Shown here one piece after another: positions 11,302 through 19,621 of a stretch of 64,000 nt of DNA. Within the stretch, counting starts at the first letter, position 1. Every line of letters starts with the position of its first letter. Made by a program: the position numbers and the translations under genes. The DNA lies in NCBI RefSeq assembly GCF_007748115.1, contig NZ_CP036289.1, forward strand, positions 1-64,000, in the 5' to 3' direction. This DNA is from Bremerella volcania (lineage in GTDB: Bacteria; Planctomycetota; Planctomycetia; Pirellulales; Pirellulaceae). The notes under the pieces are model-generated. The model was given only the letters and a program-made list of their open reading frames with translations, was not told where the DNA came from and did no database searches.

Positions 11302-11329
11302 GCCTGGCCATCAAAAGGAGACTACCTGT

Positions 11330-11347
11330 GGGTAGTCACGAGAAAGA
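11330..11347. promoter_or_regulatory. Inverted repeat upstream of the histidine kinase
   Basis: GACTACC (11330-11336) pairs with GGTAGTC (11341-11347) across a 4-nt loop, 29-46 nt upstream of the kinase start. It may be an operator or a leader hairpin; no T-run follows on either strand. Confidence 0.3.
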
Positions 11348-11484
11348 AGCGTGCTTCCTGCTCATGTTTCCCCGAGATAAATGAGGCAGGACAAGAAGCC
11401 TCATTCTATGTACGCCAGGTAAAGTGAAACAGTCGCTACCGACGAAAATGGGTCGTAAAGGATCGAATTTACGGTCACTCCACG

Positions 11485-11512
11485 AAAAAAGGCCCGTTCT
11501 TGCGACGGGCCT
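11485..11512 (-). terminator. Rho-independent terminator of the YTV-type gene
   Basis: The stem GGCCCGT/ACGGGCC (11491-11497 and 11506-11512) is followed on the minus strand by six T residues (A-run 11485-11490). It lies 28 bp beyond the stop of the minus-strand gene ending at 11541. Confidence 0.85.
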
Positions 11513-11540
11513 CTTGAGATAACCAACTTGCACGAAGCGA

Positions 11541-12959
11541 TTACAGCATCGGTTGACCGGTGGGGTCGTCGTCGCTGGGGGACGTGGTCGAGTCGTCCTT
11601 GGTCGCCTTCTGATCCGCGGCCGCTTCCTCTTCCTTGGTAGGAGCCGGTGGTGGCTCGGAAGGGGTCACAATGCTCTTCTGGATGATCGTTGGCGGCTTT
11701 TCAACCACGCTGCCTGGAGCAGCCAAGGTCGGCGACGGCGCGGCCGGCGGCAGGATCACTCGGTTGGCCGACGTTGCCGGAGCGACGTAAACCGGATTGC
11801 CGTAGGAATCCAACGGAACACGCATGGTCACCGTGCGTGGGATGCGACGGGTATAGGTGTACTGAACCTGCTTGGGAACCAGCTTGGTTTCCGTGACGGT
11901 GCTCGTCTCGGCAACCCACTTCTGGACCTTCACTTCGTACGGTTCGACGCGTTGTTCGTAGACCATTTTGGTCGTGCTGACGGGAACCTTACGAACGACT
12001 TCTTCCTGAACCCAATCGCAGTACTTCACGGTCACCATGTTCTCGACCCGTTCAGTGACGGGCTTCTGAACGGTAACCGGAATCTGCTGGACCTGCTGGA
12101 CTTGCTCGTAGCGAGTCACGTTGTAGGGGATGCGGTTGACCTGGATCTCGTCTTCGTAACGAACACGTTGAACCGGAACCTGCTGCGTCACCTGGGTGGG
12201 CACGTACTGGGTAACCGGAACTTGCTGGGCCACCACGTTCGGAACGTAGTTGGTGACGTTGCTCACGGTGCCGGGGCGTTGTTCGGGAATCCAGTGCAAG
12301 CCACCGCGGTCGTATTGGTACTGGCCGGTGACTGGGTCGAAGTAGGTTTGGCCGGTGGTCCAACGCAAACGGTTGCGAGTCGGACCTGGCGTGTAAACCT
12401 GCGTGGTCTGGTAGCCGCCTTGATCGACGTACTGAGTCTTGCAGACCGTTTGCGGTTGGTACATCGTGACTGTTTGGTTCTGCATCACGGTTTCGGTCAC
12501 CGGACGACGCACGACCGTTTGTTGATCGTAGTACTGCGTTTCGGTCACGGGGCGAAGCACCGTGTTGACCTGCTCGCGCACTTCGGTCTCGGTGACGTAG
12601 CGCGTCTGGTTGTAGCTGCGGTCCTCGACGCGTTCCTTCCAAACCGGCTTCATCACGGTGTAGCGTTCTTCGCGCTCGGAAGTTTCCACAACCGGCTTGG
12701 CGACGGTCACGGTTCGCTCTCGGCGTTCGGTTTCCCAAACCGGGCGATAGGTGGTGACCTCTTTGGGAACTTCGACCCGCTGGTACTCCGTCCGATAGGC
12801 GGTGACAGGCTGTTCCTCGTAGACGGTCTGAGTGACGATCTTGTACGATGGCCCACATCCGCCGCATTGGGCGAACGATGGCGTTGGCGCGATGCTCATC
12901 CCCGCAACGCTGAGCAGCGCCGGAGCGATGAATACCTTCTTAAGATGAGCGAGTTTCAT
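11541..12959 (-). CDS. Secreted repetitive protein of planctomycete YTV type
   Basis: 472 residues with an N-terminal signal peptide ending near PTPSFAQ. The body is built of imperfect repeats of about 18-25 residues rich in Val, Thr, Tyr, Arg and Glu, such as VTAYRTEYQRVEVPKEV, YVTETEVREQVNTVLRPV and YDQQTVVRRPVTETVMQ. This pattern is typical of planctomycete YTV-domain proteins. The C-terminal 80 residues are Pro/Ala/Asp-rich. The low-complexity beta-strand repeats suggest a structural cell-surface or periplasmic protein; function is unknown. Strong codon bias also keeps the antisense frame open. A clear terminator follows. Confidence 0.75.
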   Translation of the reverse strand: MKLAHLKKVFIAPALLSVAGMSIAPTPSFAQCGGCGPSYKIVTQTVYEEQPVTAYRTEYQRVEVPKEVTTYRPVWETERRERTVTVAKPVVETSEREERYTVMKPVWKERVEDRSYNQTRYVTETEVREQVNTVLRPVTETQYYDQQTVVRRPVTETVMQNQTVTMYQPQTVCKTQYVDQGGYQTTQVYTPGPTRNRLRWTTGQTYFDPVTGQYQYDRGGLHWIPEQRPGTVSNVTNYVPNVVAQQVPVTQYVPTQVTQQVPVQRVRYEDEIQVNRIPYNVTRYEQVQQVQQIPVTVQKPVTERVENMVTVKYCDWVQEEVVRKVPVSTTKMVYEQRVEPYEVKVQKWVAETSTVTETKLVPKQVQYTYTRRIPRTVTMRVPLDSYGNPVYVAPATSANRVILPPAAPSPTLAAPGSVVEKPPTIIQKSIVTPSEPPPAPTKEEEAAADQKATKDDSTTSPSDDDPTGQPML

Positions 12960-13430
12960 GGTTCAAGTTTCCTGACCAAGTTGGTTATCGAATACGACCA
13001 CCGAGGCCTATCCGCCGACGAAATCCATCTCGCTCCAGATCGGTTCTACTCCCTTAAACGGGGCGCCTCTTCCACGCGTGTGAGTCTTATTAGACTCGCA
13101 AAAATCGTGCTGCCTGGCAAACATAAAAGTTTACCACCATGATCGTTTTCCGCTGGAAAAGCATACCTCATCTAGTCTTACAGCAAACGAAATTCTTTCA
13201 AGATTTCGTTGCGAATTGCCGACGAACTAATCCTCTTTTTTGGCAAAGTGATCCTATTAGGAAAGGTTGCTACCAGCTAGCTTAACCAGAAGGAAAAGTT
13301 GCCCTAATGCAACGTCCCAGCGAGGTGAACGTGGCACGACCACCACGCCCGTTGCGAAATCGAAACGTTCGACCATCATTTCGATGGGATGGGTTCCGTT
13401 TTGCGTTCGAAGCGTCGATTCTTCTGCCAG
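12960..13430. other. 471-bp gap: leader of the YTV-type gene, no gene seen
   Basis: No convincing coding region. Several small inverted repeats are visible: GAGTC-TTATTA-GACTC (about 13083-13098), CGAAAT with ATTTCG (about 13189-13208) and CCTATTAGG (about 13253-13261). The minus-strand promoter and leader of the gene starting at 12959 probably lie here. Confidence 0.5.
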
Positions 13431-14360
13431 CTATGCTTCTTGCTGGACAGCCTGGCGAATCGCCTCTTGGGTGGTCATCGGCTGATGCGAAAAGATTTGG
13501 CGGGCCTTGTCGTCGCGCACGACAGTTGGGTTTCGCAGCCCTTCGATCAAGTGCCGGCCCACCTCGGCGCTGGTCGGCGTGACCAGTCCCAGCCACAGGC
13601 TGGAAAGGTAAGGGGTCAAAAGCGGCACGCTGATCAGTACCCGCTTCAGGTTTCGCTCTTGGGCGTACATCTGAATCAGCCCGCCATAGGTGACCACGTC
13701 TTGGCTGCCGATCTCGAAGACTTCGCTTTTCTCAAGTGGCAACTCGATCGATTCCTGCAGGTAGGCCAGTACGTCCTGGGTGGCGATTGGCTGCGTGGGG
13801 GTCGAAAGCCACTTGGGACAAATCATCATCGGCAGCCGCTGCGTGAGCGAGCGAATGAGTTCGTACGAAAGACTTCCGGGCCCAAGTACCACCGAGGCTC
13901 GCAGTTCGATGGTCGGCACGTCACTGGCCAGAAAAATCTGACCCACCTCGTGCCGGCTTTTCAGATGAGGTGAAAGCTCCGGGTCGGCATCATCCCCCAG
14001 GCCTCCCAGGTAAATAATGCGCGAGACGCCAGCTTGTTGGGCGGCGGCGACGAAATTCTCGGCCGCGATTCGATCTTTCTTCTGAAAGTCGGCCCCGTAC
14101 CCCATGCCATGAATGAGATAGAACGCGACGTCGACTCCCTGCATGCATTTATGCAAGCTGTGGGAATGCATCACGTCCCCTTGAAAGACTTCAACTTGAT
14201 CACGGATCGAGTCATCGAGGCGCGCCGGATCGCGGACCAGGCAGCGTACCTGGTAATGAGGTAAGATTTGGGGGACCAGACGACTCCCCACATACCCGGT
14301 CGCACCGGTTACGAGAACCGTTTTCTGTCGGTTGCATCTGGGGTGATCGTCAGAAGTCAT
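13431..14360 (-). CDS. NAD(P)-binding NmrA/epimerase-like protein
   Basis: A Rossmann-fold protein of 309 residues with the dinucleotide-binding motif TGATGYVGSRLV near the N-terminus (about 18-29) and the NDUFA9/YbjT-type pattern FYLIHGMG followed by RIIYLGGLGDD. Family members bind NAD(P)(H) and act as epimerases, reductases or structural subunits. It lacks the classical YxxxK pair of catalytic epimerases at the usual place, so it may be non-catalytic or use another chemistry. It is divergent from the DUF1990 gene with 106 bp between starts. DUF1990 proteins and such NAD(P)-binding proteins might be co-regulated here, but this is inference. Confidence 0.7.
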   Translation of the reverse strand: MTSDDHPRCNRQKTVLVTGATGYVGSRLVPQILPHYQVRCLVRDPARLDDSIRDQVEVFQGDVMHSHSLHKCMQGVDVAFYLIHGMGYGADFQKKDRIAAENFVAAAQQAGVSRIIYLGGLGDDADPELSPHLKSRHEVGQIFLASDVPTIELRASVVLGPGSLSYELIRSLTQRLPMMICPKWLSTPTQPIATQDVLAYLQESIELPLEKSEVFEIGSQDVVTYGGLIQMYAQERNLKRVLISVPLLTPYLSSLWLGLVTPTSAEVGRHLIEGLRNPTVVRDDKARQIFSHQPMTTQEAIRQAVQQEA

Positions 14361-14466
14361 ATGTTACTGGGGTAAAAATCGGGCCGATCGATGTTGTATG
14401 GGTTTCGATTTTACGGTTCTCGCTTTTTCATCGGAAGTATTTTCTCAGAGACCACTTAGAACCGCA

Positions 14467-15057
14467 ATGTTCCGTTTTCATTCACCTGATGCCAAGTCCG
14501 TCGAGCGTTTTCTGAAAAGCCAGCGCGAGCGGAAGTATTCATACTGCCATCAGGGGAAAACGGCCAGCACGCCTCCGAAGGGATTTCAAGTCGACCATAC
14601 CCGCGTGAAGCTGGGGCACGGAATCGATACGTTTGAAAAGGCGAAAGAGGCGCTGGGCAAGTGGCAACAATTTGAATTGGGCTGGGTCTCGGCCAGACCG
14701 ACCACCACCACAATCCGCGAAGGAGAAACGGTGTGCGTGATTGGCAAAGCGGCAGGCCTGCATTGGCTGAACGCGGCACGGATTGTGTACGTGATTGACG
14801 ACCCTCTGAACACGCCCAAGTTTGGTTTTGCGTATGGTACGCTTCCGGCTCATATGGAAATGGGCGAAGAACGCTTTCTCGTCGAGATGGATCAGTACGG
14901 GGACGTGTGGTACGACATTCTGGCTTTCTCAAAGCCCAAGCGATGGATTGTCTGGTTGGTCCATCCTTATATGCGAAATCTTCAAAAAAAGTTTGCTCGC
15001 GACTCCGCAGCCCGCATGAAACGGCTTGTGAGCGAAAAAGTCCAGCAAGCGGCCTGA
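14467..15057 (+). CDS. DUF1990 family protein
   Basis: 196 residues starting MFRFHSPDAKSVERFL. Typical DUF1990 features are a central VDHTRVKLGHGIDTFEKAKEAL, then FELGWVSARPTTTTIREGETVCVI, and AYGTLPAHMEMGEERFLVEMD near the end. The biochemical role of the family is unknown; the compact alpha/beta barrel-like domain has been compared with lipid- or polyketide-handling folds, which I cannot confirm here. The frame opens at 14398, but the homologous N-terminus begins at 14467. The next gene starts 199 bp downstream, so it is likely monocistronic. Confidence 0.75.
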   Translation: MFRFHSPDAKSVERFLKSQRERKYSYCHQGKTASTPPKGFQVDHTRVKLGHGIDTFEKAKEALGKWQQFELGWVSARPTTTTIREGETVCVIGKAAGLHWLNAARIVYVIDDPLNTPKFGFAYGTLPAHMEMGEERFLVEMDQYGDVWYDILAFSKPKRWIVWLVHPYMRNLQKKFARDSAARMKRLVSEKVQQAA

Positions 15058-15256
15058 TGTTTCAATTGCCCAAGTGTCGTGCATGCTCTTTTGGCGTCGG
15101 CTGGCGCGGTGCGACAAAGTTTTCACCTTTGGTGGAATGGGGTCATGCAATACGTAACAATAGGCGCAAGAGCTCTCTCACGAGTGATGACGTCGGTAGA
15201 ACGGTTCTGCCCGACGGATGCTATACACCAATCGCCCCGCAGGAGAAGACAGCAAC

Positions 15257-15838
15257 ATGAAATCGACCATTCTGACTCTAGGCATTCTGCTTTTGGCAAT
15301 TCCGGGCCTGGTCTTGGCTCAAGAAGAAGGTGCCAAGGAAGAAGCTCATGAAAAAGAACTCGCTCACGAGCATTCCGCTGAAATGGTAAATTTGCCCACG
15401 GCGGCCGTCGCCGTTCTGGCTTCGACCAGCGGTAGTGACGTGAAGGGCGTCATTATGCTGAAGCAGGAAGACGGTTACGTTCACCTGACCGGGGAGGTGA
15501 TTAACTTGGAACCCGGCGAACACGGCTTCCACATTCATGAATTCGGCGATCTGACCAAGGCCGACGGCACCGCTGCCGGTGGTCACTTCAATCCCGATGG
15601 CCACGAACATGGTGCCCCAGGCGCTAAAAGTCACGCCGGCGACCTGGGCAACATCACCGCCGACGACAGCGGCGTTGCCAAGATCGACACCAAGGCTGAA
15701 GGCTTGAAGCTGCACATCGTGCTGGGTCGCTCGATCGTCGTGCACGCCAAAGCAGACGACCTGAAGAGCCAGCCATCGGGCGACGCCGGTCCGCGCGTTG
15801 GCGTGGGCGTGATCGGCATTGCCAAGCCCAGCGAGTAG
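15257..15838 (+). CDS. sodC: Exported Cu/Zn superoxide dismutase, cysteine-free
   Basis: Converts superoxide to hydrogen peroxide and oxygen outside the cytoplasm. The signal peptide ends at LVLAQ (residue 22), and a His/Glu-rich linker (AHEKELAHEHS) may bind metal. Metal ligands H92, H94, H110, H118, H126, D129 and H163 and the guiding arginine R180 are all present (HGFHIHEFGD, GGHFNPDGHEHG, SHAGDLGN, VVHAKADD, GPRVGVG). Both cysteines of the usual structural disulfide are missing and the whole protein has no Cys. A strong ribosome site AGGAG lies at 15241-15245, which decides the 15257 start over the open frame from 15218. Confidence 0.93.
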   Translation: MKSTILTLGILLLAIPGLVLAQEEGAKEEAHEKELAHEHSAEMVNLPTAAVAVLASTSGSDVKGVIMLKQEDGYVHLTGEVINLEPGEHGFHIHEFGDLTKADGTAAGGHFNPDGHEHGAPGAKSHAGDLGNITADDSGVAKIDTKAEGLKLHIVLGRSIVVHAKADDLKSQPSGDAGPRVGVGVIGIAKPSE

Positions 15839-15891
15839 GCGAATATAGTAAATAAGACCGAACGATCGGTGATGGTTCGGAATGATTCGAG

Positions 15892-15924
15892 CGAGGCCTT
15901 TGCAAATGCGAGGGCCTCGTTTTT
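15892..15924 (+). terminator. Terminator of the superoxide dismutase gene
   Basis: Stem CGAGGCC (15892-15898) with GGCCTCG (15913-15919), followed by TTTTT (15920-15924), 54 bp after the sodC stop. Confidence 0.85.
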
Positions 15925-15977
15925 ATGGACCCACCGAGTGCACCGTGTTCAACGAAGTGCGGACGAGAAGAGTTTTG

Positions 15978-16225
15978 ACCACAGATTACACGGATGAACA
16001 CGGATAAGAGAGAAGGCTCTTGGCCCCGAAGAGGCGGCAGATAATAGCCAGGGGCGTCAGCCCCTGGTAGCAGTGCAACATCATGTTGAGCCCTGAAAGG
16101 GCGACAGAAAAGAAACCGGGGCAAACGTTCTGGGGCTGAGAGTTACCTAACGATTGTTTTGCATAACGGACTAGGGACACACGAACTCTACTCTTTTATC
16201 CGTGCCCATCTGTGTAATCCGTGGT
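15978..16225. repeat. 248-bp element with long imperfect terminal inverted repeats
   Basis: The left end (15978-16010) begins ACCACAGATTACACGG and the right end (16191-16225) is its inverted counterpart, reading ACCACGGATTACACAG on the minus strand. About 28 of 33 positions match. A second repeat family (16016-16138) sits inside. There is no coding potential. The right end is 14 bp from the aroE stop, so read-through transcripts would form a long hairpin. MITE-like in shape, but no target-site duplication was established. Confidence 0.6.
16016..16138. repeat. Palindromic repeat cluster, second copy
   Basis: Contains AGCCAGGGGCGTCAGCCCCTGG, GAGCCCTGAAAGGGCGACAG and CCGGGGCAAACGTTCTGGGG hairpin units. 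These are the same units as at 2754-2888, with different spacing. It is nested inside the longer inverted repeat 15978-16225. Confidence 0.65.
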
Positions 16226-16239
16226 TCCTCTTTGTTCTT

Positions 16240-17088
16240 CTAGATCCCCAAATACTCTTCCAGGGCTTCGCGCATGACCGCTTGATCCGGTTCGATGCCG
16301 GTCCAGATTTTGAAACCGATCGCGCCTTGATTGACCAGCATTCCCAGGCCGTCGATCGTTTGGCATCCGGCTTCCTGGGCTGCCCCTAGGAAGGCCGTTT
16401 GGGGTGGGTTGAAGATTACGTCCGCCACCAGCATCGACTCGCGGAACGTATCGACGTCGACCGGCACCATCGCGCTGCCATCATTCAAGCCAATGCTCGT
16501 TCCGTTAATGACCAGGTCCGCGTCTTCCGGCAGCTCGTGCGCTGCGTTCCAGGGGATCCATTTCGATTCAATCCCCACGCGCTGCGAGAGAAGGTTGGCC
16601 AGATCGCGGCCGCGGCCTGCGTCGCGATTGACGACGTCGATACTGGCCACCTTGTTCAAGCCCAGCTCCACCGCAATTGCCCTGGCAGCTCCGCCGGCGC
16701 CCAACAGGACGACCTTCTTCCCTTCCGGCTGCATGACTTCTTTCAGCGCGGAAACGAAGCCTTTGCCATCGGTGTTCTCGCCGACGAAACCACCCTCTTC
16801 GGCGAAGACGCAATTGACCGCTCCCATCAGTTCGGCCGCTTCGGTCAGACGGGCCAGCAGCGGAATGACCGCCACCTTGTGGGGAATGGTGAAGTTGCCA
16901 CCGTGGAAACCCATCGCCTTCATTCCGGCCACGGCCGCTGGCAGATCTTCCGGGGGCACTTCCAACGTGAGGTAACGCCAATCTAACCCAGCCGCGGCAA
17001 AGGCCCGTTCCATCATGAATTGTGAGGGGTTACCGGCGACCGGCTGGCCCATGCAACAGACGATTTCCTGAAGTGATTCGTGAGTCAT
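16240..17088 (-). CDS. aroE: Shikimate dehydrogenase
   Basis: Reduces 3-dehydroshikimate with NADPH in aromatic amino acid synthesis. The 282-residue length fits. Seen: the substrate-site lysine in NFTIPHKVAVIPLL, the NTDGKGF segment, the dinucleotide motif LLGAGGAARAIAVEL, NRDAGRGRDLA, and the late motifs INGTSIGL and GLGMLVNQGAIGFKIWTG. The N-terminus is slightly unusual: the usual SxSPxxHN shikimate motif reads VAGNPSQFMM, so the SxS serines are replaced. This may be a divergent AroE or a related AroE-like dehydrogenase. The frame opens at 17190, but the start at 17088 matches the domain. Confidence 0.85.
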   Translation of the reverse strand: MTHESLQEIVCCMGQPVAGNPSQFMMERAFAAAGLDWRYLTLEVPPEDLPAAVAGMKAMGFHGGNFTIPHKVAVIPLLARLTEAAELMGAVNCVFAEEGGFVGENTDGKGFVSALKEVMQPEGKKVVLLGAGGAARAIAVELGLNKVASIDVVNRDAGRGRDLANLLSQRVGIESKWIPWNAAHELPEDADLVINGTSIGLNDGSAMVPVDVDTFRESMLVADVIFNPPQTAFLGAAQEAGCQTIDGLGMLVNQGAIGFKIWTGIEPDQAVMREALEEYLGI

Positions 17089-17219
17089 TACGTGCGCGCG
17101 TAGGGGTTTGCTGAGGTGGGGAATTGTCAGGTTCAATTTTGCCGGGCAGGCCGAAGTTTTGCAACGTGATCCTGCGGCAACTACGTGCACCGAGGTCGAT
17201 AAAATGCGATGCTGGGAAC

Positions 17220-17993
17220 ATGAACGACATCCAACATCGCCGGGCCATACTTATCTTAGTGCTGTTTACCTTCTGCTTAGACGTCGTGCTGGCAGTGGTA
17301 GAAATCACGTTTGGACAGGGTCAACAGACCATATATCTGACCACTTGCATTCTGGGGTTCTCCCTTGGGCAGATGACGCTGAGCCTGGTCTTTCTCATGC
17401 GAGATGTTTCCAGGTGGCTACCGGTCCTTGGGGCCCTGATCTTTTCACTCTTCTTTGGCCTCACGATTACCATGCATGAAAAAGGTGCCCATTTTGATCG
17501 AGTGTTGGTCATTCTGTTGACGACGCAGTTGTTCGGAATCGTTCCCGTCGCGATCTACCGAGTGGTGTTCGTCGGTATGAAAGTGCAGTTCTCCTTATCG
17601 ATTCTGTTCGGACTGATGACACTGGTGACCGTGGTTTGTGCCGTGTTCATTCAGATGGATCTTGATTGGGGGTGGTTCCTGTCGTACTTCTTTTTCTTCC
17701 TGAGTTCCGCTATCCCGATCCCACTGGCTGCGTTCATGCTGGTGGGTCCCCGTACGGCCTCGACGCGATGGTTCGTCATGATCATGTTGCCGCTGATTCT
17801 GGCTTGTGCGCTCATTATTAGTGTTTACCAAGATTCCCTCAGGGACATTGGCTTGGTCGTCCAGATTTGCGGATTCATGTCTCTCTATCTTCTTGTCGGT
17901 GGAGCCGTACTGCTATGGGAAGCCAAAGAGCGAACTCCGCTTCCGCAGGCGGAATCATTACCATCCGTGGAAGACCCATTCGCGGCCGATTAA
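17220..17993 (+). CDS. Multi-pass membrane protein, tandem paralogue 1 of 5
   Basis: 257 residues with about seven hydrophobic segments and a short charged C-terminal tail. It shares two landmarks with the next four genes: a GxxxGQ segment after the second helix (LGFSLGQMTLSL) and a later QFSLSILFGLMTLVTVVCA helix. The latter QFSL-type helix is common in planctomycete membrane proteins. The ATG at 17220 is chosen because upstream residues are not hydrophobic and do not match the paralogues. Function unknown. It is the most divergent of the five (Thr-Leu replaces Gly-Leu after GQ). Confidence 0.75.
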   Translation: MNDIQHRRAILILVLFTFCLDVVLAVVEITFGQGQQTIYLTTCILGFSLGQMTLSLVFLMRDVSRWLPVLGALIFSLFFGLTITMHEKGAHFDRVLVILLTTQLFGIVPVAIYRVVFVGMKVQFSLSILFGLMTLVTVVCAVFIQMDLDWGWFLSYFFFFLSSAIPIPLAAFMLVGPRTASTRWFVMIMLPLILACALIISVYQDSLRDIGLVVQICGFMSLYLLVGGAVLLWEAKERTPLPQAESLPSVEDPFAAD

Positions 17994-18093
17994 CAGTTTT
18001 AATCGATACAAGCGTCATCGTGGATTTTGATTTCGTTGGTATGTGGGATCAGTCCGGCATGCAATTGCCGCGACTTCCAATCACCATGAAGGG

Positions 18094-18825
18094 ATGATTA
18101 CTCCCGGACGATTTCTGTTATCCCTTCTCGCCGCGGCCAGCATCTGCGTCGACGTTGCGATTGCCGCCAACCTTCACGGCAGCGAGCCGTCGGAGGGGCT
18201 CTTTGGTTGCATGCTCGGTCTGATGTTGGGGCAGATTGGCTTGATCGCGGCCGGATGGATCCGTCGTCCTGAAGCGTGGCCAGTCTGGTCGATTGCCATG
18301 CTGGGGAGCATTGCCCTGGGCAGTACGCTGCTGGCAACGATCGAGAAGATTCCGCTGTTGCACTGGGCAATCGTGCTGGGCGTGTTCGCCGTGCTGAGCG
18401 TGGCCCTGCCGCTGATCTACCGCATCGGTCGCCGCGAAGCGACGTCGCAGTTCTCGTTGGCCGCCATCTTCGCGTTAACGACCGGGGCAACGCTGGTTTG
18501 CTTGGCCGTACTGCAAAGTGATTTCCCCTGGCAGGAACTTCCGGTGGCACTCCCAGGCCTGATGGTATGGAGCTGCCCGACGATGGTCGTCGCGCTGACC
18601 CTCTGCGAAACGAAAGAGGACCGCCAGCGCCAGCTGGTCATCGGCCTGGGCGCGATCCTGGCGATCTCGCTCACGGCGGCCTGGATGCTGCCGGCCCTAT
18701 GGAACCGGATGCCGCTGGTGATTGCCTGGGAAAGCTTTTACCTGTTGATCGCTGGCATCGTGGCGCTTCAGGCGATTAGGAATGATGAAGTCTTGGCGGC
18801 CGATACGGTTGCTTCCGATTCCTGA
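18094..18825 (+). CDS. Multi-pass membrane protein, tandem paralogue 2 of 5
   Basis: 243 residues, about seven membrane segments. Shared landmarks are GLMLGQIGLIAAGWIRR and QFSLAAIFALTTGATLVCL, at the positions seen in its neighbours. The frame is open upstream to a GTG at 18043, but the first hydrophobic segment (FLLSLLAAASICVDVAIA) sits directly after the ATG at 18094. It is separated by 100 bp from paralogue 1 and 44 bp from paralogue 3, so the array may be one transcript. Function unknown. Confidence 0.75.
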   Translation: MITPGRFLLSLLAAASICVDVAIAANLHGSEPSEGLFGCMLGLMLGQIGLIAAGWIRRPEAWPVWSIAMLGSIALGSTLLATIEKIPLLHWAIVLGVFAVLSVALPLIYRIGRREATSQFSLAAIFALTTGATLVCLAVLQSDFPWQELPVALPGLMVWSCPTMVVALTLCETKEDRQRQLVIGLGAILAISLTAAWMLPALWNRMPLVIAWESFYLLIAGIVALQAIRNDEVLAADTVASDS

Positions 18826-18869
18826 TCAAAACGTGAGCATTATTCTCGGTTCTCGCTACGATCGAATCT

Positions 18870-19595
18870 ATGGTAGCGAGAAATACCATGGCGTTGTTGG
18901 TCAGTTGGATCGTCGTCAGCGTGACGGCTGATCTCGCCGTTGGTATTCCGACACTTTACCGCTATCGTGAAAACGGTCCCCTGGAGTTCGTCTTGTGGGG
19001 ATTGTTGTCGGGGCAGTTGGGTTTATGTTGTGCCCTCTGGCTGCGCAAGCGGAACATGCGCAGCCATGTCCTCGGCGCGATGGTTGCCCTCTTGATGATC
19101 GCCACTTGTTGGAGTTCAGCGAACGAAGACCGCGGAAGTTCGGCAACCTACCTGGTAACTCACGCGGTTGTGACCATGGTTTTCAGTATTGCCCCTGCAT
19201 CTGCCTATGGTTGGTTTCAGCGAGGGGGCGGATTACGGTGGAATCTCAAGCTGATGTTCTTCGCAACGGCGATATTCGCTTTGGTTTGCCTGGCCATCAT
19301 GCATCAACTTTATTGGCTCGCGTTACCCATCATCTACGTGGGCTACGAGATTCCCGTGATGGTTGCCTGCTTTCTGTTAGGTACCACGGACGATCGAAAC
19401 CGGTATGTCAAACCGATGCTGGGAATCTTCCTGTTTCCGCTGCTACTCTTGTCCCTTTTTTCGCAGTGGGAGGTCGCTCTGTTCACCATTGTCCAGACGA
19501 CCTATTTACTTACCGGTGGCCTGATCGTGATGGAATTGCCGCGAGACCAGGAAGATCGAAAGCTATCGAAAACAACAGGAATTTCGCAGCCATAA
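18870..19595 (+). CDS. Multi-pass membrane protein, tandem paralogue 3 of 5
   Basis: 241 residues. Landmarks are GLLSGQLGLCCALWLRKRN and NLKLMFFATAIFALVCLAI. The GLCCxxxLR text is shared almost exactly with paralogue 4, so these two are probably the most recent duplicates. A second ATG at 18888 is possible; no clear Shine-Dalgarno separates the two choices. Function unknown. Confidence 0.75.
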   Translation: MVARNTMALLVSWIVVSVTADLAVGIPTLYRYRENGPLEFVLWGLLSGQLGLCCALWLRKRNMRSHVLGAMVALLMIATCWSSANEDRGSSATYLVTHAVVTMVFSIAPASAYGWFQRGGGLRWNLKLMFFATAIFALVCLAIMHQLYWLALPIIYVGYEIPVMVACFLLGTTDDRNRYVKPMLGIFLFPLLLLSLFSQWEVALFTIVQTTYLLTGGLIVMELPRDQEDRKLSKTTGISQP

Positions 19596-19621
19596 ATGGT
19601 CGCATCGGCTATGCTGACGGC

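Noticed and set aside
11553-13142. 529-codon plus-strand frame over the YTV-type gene.
   Set aside because: It arises from repeated codons of the minus-strand protein; the minus strand has a signal peptide and a terminator, this frame has neither.
18995-19621. Upstream extension of membrane paralogue 4 in frame.
   Set aside because: It would overlap nearly all of paralogue 3 and its text is not hydrophobic or similar to the paralogues.
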